Origin: Planoprotostelium fungivorum
Taxonomy: Eukaryota > Evosea > Variosea > Cavosteliida > Cavosteliaceae
Direction of reading: 5' to 3'
Assembly: GCA_003024175.1 (NCBI GenBank)
Contig: MDYQ01000397.1
Span: 1 to 13,221, forward strand
Length of the DNA stretch: 13,221 bases
The number at the start of each line of letters is the position of its first letter. The first letter of the stretch is position 1. A model generated the notes under the pieces. It did not search any database. It saw only the letters and a list, made by a program, of their open reading frames with translations, and was not told where the DNA came from. This document shows, piece by piece, positions 1 to 8,218 of the stretch. A program made the position numbers and the translations under genes.

Positions 1-1
1 G

Positions 2-2932
2 AGGGAGAAGATAGACTGCTTGATTGAGAGTTCATGGGATCATTATGCAAGGGCAGCTGAGAGGGATGGAGACAACATAACTGTATGGGCCACATGGGCA
101 GAGTCAGCCTTCTTTTGGCATGATCAGAGGACTGTCAACAGATGCAAGAGGAAGTTAGCCCAGCAACAGAGAGCCACACTGCAAGATATGATGACACAGA
201 TCTATTACAACAAGGCTGTTCTTGAGTGCTCTGCAATGTACAAAATTGATATCTCCATGTACCTACAACAACTGAGAGATGCAATTGAAGCCCAGCAGGC
301 TAGGAGGTGAGCACAAGGCAGAGAGTTGAGCTGATTTTTGAGTTAGGTCAGAGATAGAACCAAAAGTAGTAGATGCATGCCAATGGACCAAGTCTGATGG
401 TCTGGATACACAGACAAACCAATGTATCAGCTTGATGATGTACATTGAGTCAGGAGAGAGAACATCTGATATGGCAAAGAAAGCCATATCAACCTCACTT
501 GAGAATGCATGTATCAACAACCAACTGGATGCTGTTGAGGTATGGTGCATTTGAAAATCAGAGATTTGATATGGGCTAGTTCTTGGTGGACATAGGGGCT
601 GACATTCATGGTGTTGACAATGAGCGTAGAACTTTATTGCATCACGCAAGTAGATATGGCTGCACAGAGACAGTAGAGGTGATGTATAAGAGAGATGAAA
701 GGCACTGATGCAAATATAGCTGCTGATAGAAATGGGAGTTGACATCAATTGTGTGGATAGAAGTGGTAAAATGCCAATCCATCATGCAAGTGGCAATGGC
801 CATACAGAGACAATAGAGGTAAGATCAAGTGAAGGAATACAGGATAGAGTTAATGCAAGACAGCTACTGGTTGAGATGGGGGCTAAGATTGATCATTGTG
901 CTGGTAGTCGTGATAGAAAGCAGTCACCACTTCATTTTGCCAGCAGTAATGGCTACACAGAGGCAGTACAAGTGAGATTGATGAGAAAGGAAAATGTGAG
1001 ACTGATCAGAGCAGCTGCTGCTAGAAAAGAAAGCAAACATTGGATATGCTGATAGTGATGGTAGAACGTCACTGCTTCATGCAAGTAGCAATGGTCATAC
1101 AGAGACTGTGAAGGTGAGAATTAAAGAGATGCATAAATGTCAATGTGCAGACAGTTGTTGATTGAGAAGGATGCTGATATTTGCTGCGTTGATAATGACA
1201 ATAGAACATCACTACATCATTCAAGTAGCAATGGTCATACAGAGACAGTGAAGGTAAGAACCAGTGAGAGACAGCAAAGATTGACCTGAAAATAGTTGTT
1301 GCTAGAGATGGGGGCTGACACCAGTTGGGTTGATGACAATGGTAAAACAGCATTACATCATGCAAGCAGAAATGGTCACACAGAGACAGCAAAGGTGGAA
1401 GCAATAGTTGATTACACAAGGGCTGATGGTAGGGATAGCTGCTACTACAGAGTGGAGCTGATGTGGGCCATACTGATAGACATAATATGACAGCATTACA
1501 TGAGGCATATTTGAATGATCACAGGGATACAATTGAGGTGATAGATATTTTATACATAGATACAAGTAATCTAATTGATTCAGATGTTGACAGAGAGTTA
1601 TATGAGAGAATATTATGCTCACACAAATCATATGCACACAGATCAATCAGAATTCAAGGTAGATATTGTTGAGGTGAGAGAGAATGAGATATGATAGTGA
1701 AATCTTATATTATACAAGGTACTCATAGAACGTGGTTTTGATTTCAACCATTCTGATACATTAGGGCAATCACTGTTGCATGCAGCATCTGTAGCAAATA
1801 ATATGAAAACAATAGAGGTAAGCATGATAGCCATGAATGTTTAATTTGAAATTAGTTTCTAACCAAAATGGGAGCTAATGTCAACTGCACTGACAATAAT
1901 GGTAAAACACCATTACATTATGCAAGCAAATGTGGTCACACTGAGACAGCAAAGGTGAGAACACATGAGACAAGCTACACAGGATGACATTTGGTCAGCT
2001 GCTAATAGACAAGGGATCTGAATTCAGTTACACTGATATTGAGGGAAAGATACCACTGCATGATGCAAGCAGTTCTGGTCACACAAAGACGGTAAAGGTT
2101 AGAACATGTGAGAAAGCTGCAGAAGACTAATGTTTAAATAGATGCTGATAGAGATGGGGTCCAAGATCAGCACAGCTGATATCAAGGGAAAGACACCATT
2201 GCATGATGCAAGCAGTCATGGCAAAACAGAGACAGTCAAGGTGAGAGATGTAAGAATGGGGGGAAACTGACATAAAATGAGCTACTACTGTATAAGGGTG
2301 CTGACATTGACTGCACTGATGAATACAATAGCACATCATTGATTGGTGCAAGCAGATTTGGCCACACAGAGTCAGTGAAGGTGAGAATAAGTGAAGAATA
2401 AATGGAAAGACACTGATGCAAAACAGTTGCTGCTGGAGGAGAAAGCTGATGTAGCTCATTTTGATACTTCAAGAAGAACAGCATTACATTATGCAAGCCG
2501 ATATGGTCACAAAGACACAGTGGAGGTGAGAGAAGTGAGAAAGAAGACTGGAAGGTAACACATAGACAGCTGTTACTCAAGATGGGTGGTAAATACCTCA
2601 ATGAGTATGTTGACATTGATGGTAAAACACCACTGCATGAGGCAGGCAGAAGTGGTTGCAAAGAGACAGTAAAGGTAGAGCAATTGGAAATAGTTGGGAG
2701 GCTGAAACAGAGGCAGCTGCTGCTAGAGATGGGAGCTAACATCAGATGTATTGATAGAAGCGGTAAAATGCCGTTCCATTATGCAACAGACAATGGCCAC
2801 ACACAAACAGCCAAGGTGAGAAGAAGTGCTTAAAGGAAACATGTGGGAGAAACAAGTAGAAAGCTGATGATGAGACAGCTATTAGAGGCAGCAACTGATG
2901 ATAATAATTGTGTTGGAATACCCAAGTGTTGA
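2..2932 (+). CDS. Large ankyrin-repeat protein, one exon per repeat (5' end outside window)
   Basis: Exons by eye: 2-306, 347-539, 580-678, 720-818, 864-971, 1015-1113, 1155-1253, 1296-1394, 1439-1537, 1584-1673, 1719-1817, 1856-1954, 1999-2097, 2142-2240, 2282-2380, 2427-2525, 2570-2674, 2717-2815 and 2879-2932 (TGA). The frame is open at the left edge with no suitable ATG, so the start lies outside. The first about 165 residues are not ankyrin: a charged, Gln-rich, Trp-containing region I do not recognise. The rest is an ankyrin solenoid, consensus LLLEMGADI-C-D-NGKTPLHHAS-NGHTETVK. Every join after 539 is phase 0 and no repeat exon contains a stop. Ankyrin solenoids bind other proteins; no catalytic domain is visible, so the partner is unknown. 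The last exon adds a short tail ending GIPKC. Codons favour A/T endings, unlike the genes to the right. High confidence in the ankyrin call, moderate in the exact N-terminal splicing. Confidence 0.87.
819..863 (+). other. Stop-free, multiple-of-three intron in the ankyrin array
   Basis: This 45-nt GT-AG interval can be read through in the coding frame without a stop. It is called an intron because removing it restores the exact ETIE-to-LLVEMGA repeat junction seen at every other boundary. Retention would insert 15 residues into a helix. The 42-nt intron at 2675-2716 behaves the same way. Confidence 0.65.
1584..1673 (+). other. Aberrant 90-nt exon inside the ankyrin array
   Basis: This exon lies between ordinary repeat exons, is bounded by an ATTCAG acceptor and a GTGAGAG donor, and is open in phase 0 for 30 codons. 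Its product (starts MLTESYMREYY, ends VDIVE) is rich in His, Tyr and Met and lacks the GKTPLHHAS core. It is either a strongly decayed repeat or an inserted linker breaking the solenoid into seven repeats before it and eight after. A single large intron from 1538 to 1718 (181 nt) skipping this exon would also keep the frame, so it may be optional. Confidence 0.5.
2816..2878 (+). other. Last intron of the ankyrin-array gene; retention gives an alternative C-terminus
   Basis: At 63 nt this is the longest intron of the array gene. If retained, the frame continues for five codons after the last repeat and stops at TAA 2831-2833. If removed, a 17-codon exon follows with TGA at 2930-2932. Either product keeps all repeats, so the choice affects only the tail. 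Other AG dinucleotides near 2860 could act as acceptor. Confidence 0.45.
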
Positions 2933-3172
2933 AAACAAAATGGCAGCACAGTGGTATATAAATTACCTAGCAAAGCACTTTGCCTCTTTCACATCTTGTG
3001 TCCCCCATCCTCCACTCAAAGACCCCTTTCAAAACTTGCCTTTATCAGTCCGTCATGCCTGCTCAAGATATACAGCTGGAGGAAAGATATTACTCCTGTC
3101 TCTGAAAACAAGCGAACGAATTGCTCTCATTAGCCTTTATCATCCAGTCCTGCCCTCTCGCACCTGAACCCC
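2933..3172. other. Gap between convergent genes, no gene seen
   Basis: These 240 bp separate the stop of the plus-strand ankyrin gene from the stop of the minus-strand gene at 3173-5254, so they should hold both 3' ends. Short open frames exist on the plus strand, but none has recognisable content or splice support. An AT-rich patch near 2950-2965 is the only visible signal; no clear AATAAA was found. Base composition changes here from A/G-rich on the left to C/T-rich on the right. Confidence 0.5.
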
Positions 3173-5254
3173 TCAACATTCATCTTCCCTCGTCTCGTTC
3201 TCAATGGATTCTGGGTGCTCTTCTTGGTACCTCTTCAGAAACTTTGCCATACTCTTGTCTTCCTTGGCGTATCTGAATGTAGTTGACAATATCTTGACAC
3301 CTTCATCCAACAGAAATCGCACCATCTGGACGTCTTTCTGCACCGATTCATTTAGACTCTTCCATCGTCCAACGACCCACCCCAACGATGGCGTACTCTA
3401 AGGACCGTGACTTCTCTCTTCCATTGTCACCGCGTCGGAAGGCGTGGATGTCTGCTTTGTAATGCATCATTGTCTTGCAGGTGTCGATCATGCCCTTCTG
3501 TGCAGCCTTCATGATGGGCATCAGGCCGGGTGATTTACTGATGAGAGGTTGTAAGGCCAAGTGAGGTGATTGGTTGAGCATGTGTATGGCCTTCTCTTGG
3601 TCGCCTGAGGTGAAGCTGAGACATTTTGGCGGGGAAATATGAAATTCACCTTCATCAAGGAGGAAGCTGAGATTGAGATGCAAGAGACGCGAAATGTCTT
3701 GGACTGCATTATACCAATCCATCAGGTCAGGTTGAGGAGGCATCTTTCCACCAAAGATATTCGACCGTTTGTTGACGTTTCTCGTTCGCTGATAAGGAAT
3801 AGTCGATGTCTCGCTGGATATCTACCCCTGTCACGACATCATCGTGCATTCATGACTCACGATTGCATTCAGTTGACGGATAGAGGTAGTGCTTCCTTCG
3901 TGTGATGTACCGATGAAGATGACACAGTCGTCAAATTCCATCTCCTGAGGGCTATTCTTGACCTTTTGGCTCAGTTCGACCACTCCCGCCACGATGTACT
4001 TGTCTTCACCACAAGGTACCGCCGCCACATGATTGAGCCCAAAGTAAGACTGTATGGTTCTCAGTGTTCGTGTCCAACCTTCTGTCATCACCTGGTACAC
4101 TCCAGACAGTGTAGAGTCCAACGTACTGTTCTTGATCAAGGAGATGAGGCGTGAGCCCCATCTGGTGTGTGTCAAGAGATGAACAGAAGGTCACCTCACC
4201 TTTCACAGTAGTTTCTGTATTCATCAACGTCGATTCGCATTTGGTTCATCTCGATACCATCTACAGCGTCGGTGGGTGAGAGGATGATGGTTCTCTTCTT
4301 CGTCTCTCTCTCGGCGGTCTTCGTTCCTCCCGCCCTCGTCTCCATTCGTATCAACTGGAAGTGGGGCACCTGCGAGAAATAAATCACGTGACGCCTCTCA
4401 CGTCCTCTCACCTTCCCCACCACGAACCTGACGGCGTTGAGGAGATAATGTCCCGCTTCCGCCTGCTTCATCTCAGCACCATCTCCTCATATTCCATCAC
4501 CTCCACTCGACCCACGGCGATGAGACCTTCACCTGGGTCGATGGATAAGATGGCGATGCGGCATGCATCGTACACTCTCGATTCCGACAGGATGTACAGA
4601 CGCCCGGTCTCATCTTTCCACAGGCCGGTCAATGGGGTCCGCCAAGTGTAGCTCTTGGGTTTACCATCTAGACCGTCGGTCGTGACGCTGGTCGTGCCGT
4701 CGGTCACGCTGATGGTAGAAAAGCTCCTGTGAGCCGCCGAAGAGGAGGAGGGTTGGTTGCGGTCTTCTCTTTCGGCGTAAGTCACATCGCTCTGGACGTC
4801 ACACTCGATCGCAGGATCTTCCATCTCGTATCGGAAGCGTTCCAAGGCCTGAACGGAGGAAGGTCAGAGAGGGAACGTGGAGATGGGGGAGATCACCATG
4901 TGAGAATCCAAATCGGGGTTACTGCTCGGCTGACTTGTACGCGACGAAGGAGAACGATTTTGGGGTCTAAAGAGAGAATCAGATTTGGATGGGGTGTAAA
5001 ATGGATCACCTGTTGGATTGACCTCGGCTACTCACACTTCGCCAATCGTCACTAGTTGAGCCTCTTTGGTTCCTTTCACCCCTTCTCTGGTAGTTGCCTC
5101 TGTGGTCTGTCCTTTGTGTTCTCGTATTTGGCTGACTGGACTGATACGAGGTCTCTGTCCGGTCTCTCTCAGCACTAGTGTCTCCATTGTTGTTCCGTCT
5201 TGCCGCTGGTTGATACTTCTTTATCGTCGGGTTCGTTCTTCCGTCAGAGTCCAT
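3173..5254 (-). CDS. Unrecognised protein with disordered N-terminus and degenerate C-terminal ankyrin repeats
   Basis: Model of 8 exons on the minus strand, 595 aa: 5254-5053, 5009-4897, 4848-4516, 4471-4412, 4369-4200, 4161-3861, 3821-3397, 3356-3173 (TGA). Introns are 38-48 nt and all phases agree. The start is the ATG at 5254; an in-frame TAG lies 9 nt upstream. Residues 1-105 are low-complexity, rich in Arg, Ser, Asn and Gln, with RG and RRG spots, so probably disordered and possibly RNA-binding. Residues about 140-393 look folded (WRTPLTGLWKDETGRLYILS; FGLNHVAAVPCGEDKYIVAG), but I know no such family. Residues about 465-560 resemble two or three ankyrin repeats (LMPIMKAAQKGMIDTCKTMM; VQMVRFLLDEGVKI). 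The tail is acidic. The joins at 5010-5052, 4472-4515 and 3357-3396 have alternatives. Function unknown. Confidence 0.7.
4370..4411 (-). other. Stop-free 42-nt intron
   Basis: On the minus strand this interval begins GTGAGAGG and ends with a pyrimidine stretch and CGCAG, a typical intron here. It is a multiple of three with no stop, so an ORF caller would read it as 14 coding residues (mostly Arg). Removing it joins FVVGK directly to VPHFQLIRMETR, which reads more naturally. Retention would still give a full-length protein. Confidence 0.6.
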
Positions 5255-5686
5255 CTCTCTCTACTTTGTTGGCAGACAAGATTTTGGTTTGACGAGAGGT
5301 TATCTCTTCTGTGGAATGGTCTGACCATTCTTCAGAAACGGGCTTTGGTTTGGGTCAGAGAGGCCGTGACAAAAAAAATGTGTCTGATTCTCGAATCAGA
5401 TCAGATCTCATCACCCTCCATTCCTGCTTCTGAAGGAACAGCAGTTGTCCGAACATCCAGAACAACAATGAAAACGAGGATGGTATTATTCATTCCATCA
5501 ATGGAAACAACAGATGACGGTTCACGCAGTCCGATCATCAGATCTACTACGGGGGTCTCTCCAAACACGCTTCGAACACGTCTCAGAGGTGACATTTTTG
5601 TTCAGAGAGCAGCCAACGGCCAACAGACCAACCAGACGACAGAGATTCGGTCGAGTTGACGACGATTTCACATGAATCGTGTTGAC
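5255..5686. other. Gap upstream of the disordered/ankyrin gene, nothing firmly assignable
   Basis: These 432 bp lie between the start at 5254 and the Nudix gene stop at 5687. The minus strand holds an open frame at 5595-5401 starting with ATG (64 codons, begins MSPLRRVRSVFGETPVV) with hydrophobic, strand-like stretches. It could be a 5' exon of the downstream gene or a small protein, but no splice join keeps its frame convincingly. A plus-strand frame also runs through here, largely antisense to exon 1 of that gene. An 8-nt A run lies near 5371. The gap presumably includes the promoter of the gene starting at 5254. Confidence 0.3.
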
Positions 5687-7214
5687 CTAGTTGGGTGAGC
5701 GCAAGAAAGGATCGCGAATCTCATCCATCAGCGATCTCGAGATGATCGACATGTAAAGCGTCGGAGCATATGGAAGCAGAAGATGACCTGAAGAGACGGC
5801 AATGAGGAGACGAAGATGAATCTGTCTATCAATGAGGTCACGCACAGCTGAAAGGATCATCGCACATCACAGCGGGCGAAACAACCAAAGGAACACGCAG
5901 TGTCAGATTTCTCGAAATACATACCACACGAGCTGTTGTCCTCACGCAGGGGTTGCACGATAAAACACATGTTCACCGTCTGTTTCCACTCCTCAATCTG
6001 AACCTCGTCTACAGTCCCACGATTGCGCTCGTTTATATCTGAATATTCAAGCCTGCTTTCCATGCATCGAGGGTATGATATTCCAGCAGTGATGCCCACT
6101 TGGAGTCTGGCTTCTCGAGGGACTCGAGCAACTCCCTTCTGTTGATCCATTGTCCATTCTCGAATTCATTTCGACCAACGACGTTGAACTTTCGCTCTTT
6201 GAACATGATGAGATCCGGGCGGATTTCTACTGCCCGACTCTTCGGTTCGTGTCTTGTCTCTTCTTTTGTCTCTCTTCTCGCAGTCTCTGCGGCAGTCTCC
6301 CCGTATTCCTTGGTTCCACCAGGTAGAGTGTACAGAGGATACTCGTCGTCGCCACTGTTGTCTCTCTTCTCCAACTCCTCTCTGATAGCGGGAAGCTGCC
6401 ACTAGATCAAAACGGTTTCAAGCACACCGTCTCACCATCCCATCGTAGATAGTCGAGTTGTCGATCAAGTTGTCTTGCATCCTCTTCTTTGAATTTGGGA
6501 ATCGCCAGACTTTCTGGTTGACGTCCTTGTGTTCCATGATGGCATTCAGAATCACGAGCTCCCTCTTTGACATTTCTGACAGAAAGGAGATCAACTTGTG
6601 TACTCTTGGTTCCTTCAGCGAGTACTCGAACATGACCCAGGCTCTGGAGTTGATATTCTTCAATATCAAGACTTCCTTGTCTGCCAAGATGAGAGCGCTG
6701 ACCCTGACGGGACCATGTCTCTCTAAAGCCTCCTCGAGAGTTGAGCAGGTGCGCGACTCGTCCGTTCCAACTATTTCCGCCTTTCTGTTCTTCTTGATAG
6801 TATTCAGTAGCACAGCTGTGCCCCGACCCTCTTTGCCTGTGAGTTGACAACGTACGATGCCTGACTTTCGTGGGTTGGAAGGGTGCTCAACCAAAACTGT
6901 TCCTTCCTGGTTCTCCCAGACGTCGTTGACCCAGCCGTGGAGAGTTGCTCTGTTATCGAATGAGCTGAGCAATTTCAGCGATATCGCACCCCACGTTGCT
7001 TTGAGAAGGTTTGTTTTGGTCTTTCCGTCTGTTTTGTCTATCCATGCTTGTGCGTTTGTTCGAATGAGCTTTGTGTTGTCTATGATCGTATGTTGGTCTG
7101 ACTTTGGGCTCAGCGACCGGCCCAATTATTATCCGGCCCAAACACTTACCCGATATTTCTGTCAAAAGCGATTTTGACGAATTTGATGTAGGTCAACTGA
7201 GGGCCCAACAACAT
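5687..7214 (-). CDS. Nudix hydrolase domain protein with a long unrecognised N-terminal region
   Basis: Model of 5 exons, 442 aa: 7214-7150, 7108-6436, 6401-6100, 6052-5925, 5847-5687 (TAG); introns 41, 34, 47 and 77 nt, phases consistent. The Nudix box (GX5EX7REUXEEXGU) is at residues 275-297: G275, E281, R289, E290, E293 and E294 are present, but the usual final Gly is Arg (R296). Nudix enzymes cleave nucleoside diphosphates linked to another group using Mg2+ bound by the REXXEE glutamates; the substrate cannot be predicted. Residues 1-245 are well formed (for example TNLLKATWGAISLKLLSSF) but match nothing I know. After the box, GQWINRRELLESL fits the Nudix end; about 75 further residues come from exons 4-5. 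The ATG at 7214 is the first in frame before a GTAAGT intron; an upstream exon is possible. Confidence 0.75.
6053..6099 (-). other. Intron whose retention truncates the Nudix protein
   Basis: The 47-nt minus-strand interval begins GTGGGC and ends AAAGCAG. Spliced (phase 2), it joins the Nudix exon to a coding-like exon and then to the last exon ending at 5687. Retained, the same frame runs on for about 20 residues to TAA at 6035-6033. Two C-termini are therefore possible. The weak GTGGGC donor makes retention believable. Confidence 0.5.
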
Positions 7215-7470
7215 ACACCTCGAGTGGAGTAATAGATTCGAATGGATGAGATGAACATCCACAGATGAGTACGACGGAGGAGCATGAGAATGGTGGGTGG
7301 CGATCTGATCAAAGAGCGATCGAAATCGATAGAGGACCAGAGAGGATCGTCTATACTTCAAAAGAACCAAAGTGAAATGGAACGATAGAGCAAGAAGTTC
7401 ATCTCCCACCGCTCAAATGATCATACATACAAGAGTACATCACATTCTTGAAACAACACTGCGTATCTAT
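7215..7470. other. Gap between two minus-strand genes
   Basis: These 256 bp hold the 3' end of the gene at 7471-8216 and the promoter and 5' UTR of the Nudix gene. The frame feeding the Nudix start stays open upstream to about 7409 on the minus strand without an ATG, so a longer N-terminus through an unseen upstream exon cannot be excluded. No RNA gene or repeat seen. Confidence 0.4.
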
Positions 7471-8216
7471 TTAATAACTTCTCTGTTTCTTCCTGTTGGG
7501 CTCTGTGTCCGACCTCCTTCCTCCAGGCAGAACGTTGAACGTATATAAGCAAATTTGGCCATCTCTTCTCTTCTCTAACAATAGCTTGGGTCCGGGAGCG
7601 GGCACAAGCTTCCTACAGTTGACGTAGCTGCAGCAGTAGAGTCCGATGTTGGCGCCCTTTTCGTTGTACTTGACAAACAGCCTGTCGCTCTCATCCGTGT
7701 ACTCTTCCATGTCGACCGAATAAACTGAGGATGTGGCGGCTGCCCACTCGTTCTGGATAGAGTCTTCGTCTGTGCGAGACAACAATTGATAACTGTAGAG
7801 ACATCAGAGAGAAGACGAAAGGTGACACCAGCTCACGTGCTAGTCGGATTGCATTTGATCTTGCCGTTCATCTTCCCCTCTTTGCCTCGAAGGTGCGGAC
7901 ACTTGGACAAGAAGGCGCCAGCACATCGATCAGGTATGGGTCTGCCTTCTTCTTCCCACTTTGTCTCTCTTCTGTCTCTGGCCGTGGGAACTTGAGCGTC
8001 ATGCTGACAGATGGGATTCTGGGCCGCAGTCACGGTCACCGGATAGTTGAACAGCCCCGATGCCGCTGAGATGGCGAAGGCGTCCAATTCAACGTCGTCA
8101 CCAATGTTAACCGTTCCCTCGGCTTCGGCAGTGCTGAAATTGTCCAAGTTAAAGTTGTAGTCGACGGAGGAAGAGGTATCCAGTCTGAGTGTCAGATCTT
8201 CTGTCTTCATGTTCAT
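7471..8216 (-). CDS. Orphan cysteine-containing protein, two exons
   Basis: Minus-strand exons 8216-7837 and 7792-7471 (TAA) around a 44-nt intron beginning GTGAGC and ending CTACAG; 233 aa from the ATG at 8216. Residues 1-60 are acidic and Ser/Thr/Asn-rich with strand-like stretches (VNIGDDVELDAFAISAASG). Cysteines at 70, 98, 106, 122, 180, 181, 186 and 208 could bind metal or form disulfides, but the spacing matches no zinc motif I know. The basic end (EPNRKKQR) could be a nuclear signal. No signal peptide or membrane segment is seen. A stop lies just upstream in frame, but an exon from the open frame at 8554-8219 might be spliced on (donor near 8260, acceptor near 8205), replacing the first four residues. 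I do not recognise the family. Confidence 0.6.
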
Positions 8217-8218
8217 GT

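Larger units (their letters stand above)
580..2815 (+). repeat. Tandem array of ankyrin-repeat exons plus short introns (16 units, about 142 bp each)
   Basis: Sixteen consecutive exon-intron units start 135 to 151 bp apart. Thirteen exons are exactly 99 nt (33 residues, one ankyrin repeat); the others are 108 (864-971), 90 (1584-1673) and 105 nt (2570-2674). Each exon starts at the LLLE part of helix 2 and ends after the ETVK-like residues, so introns sit at the same place inside helix 2 in every repeat. Introns are 38-46 nt and mostly begin GTGAG or GTAAG. Neighbouring copies share long exact DNA matches: 1082-1106 equals 1222-1246. This indicates expansion by duplication of an exon-plus-intron unit. 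Confidence 0.87.

Noticed and set aside
20-310. A complete small gene starting with TTG at 20
   Set aside because: The frame is open to the window edge, TTG starts are not expected in this eukaryote, and a phase-matched intron at 307-346 joins it to the ankyrin gene.
263-748. Minus-strand open frame of 161 codons
   Set aside because: It is antisense to ankyrin exons and their introns; the plus strand has consistent splice sites and protein family support.
2236-2742. Minus-strand open frame of 168 codons
   Set aside because: It crosses four ankyrin exons and introns on the opposite strand and has a Ser/Leu/Cys-rich antisense composition.
580-2815. Regularly spaced repeats resembling a CRISPR or satellite array
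   Set aside because: The repeating unit encodes 33-residue ankyrin repeats in frame with splice sites between, and copies vary mainly at protein-tolerated positions.
3348-3396. Frameshift mutation near the end of the minus-strand 595-aa gene
   Set aside because: A 40-nt GT-AG intron (3357-3396) connects the two frames and matches local intron size; a 22-nt alternative is too short.
5066-5659. Plus-strand open frame of 197 codons, the longest on that strand in this part
   Set aside because: Its first third is antisense to exon 1 of the minus-strand gene, its composition is antisense-like, and no splice or family support was found.
6458-6847. Plus-strand open frame of 129 codons
   Set aside because: It is antisense to the long second exon of the Nudix gene, which continues in phase into the catalytic exon.
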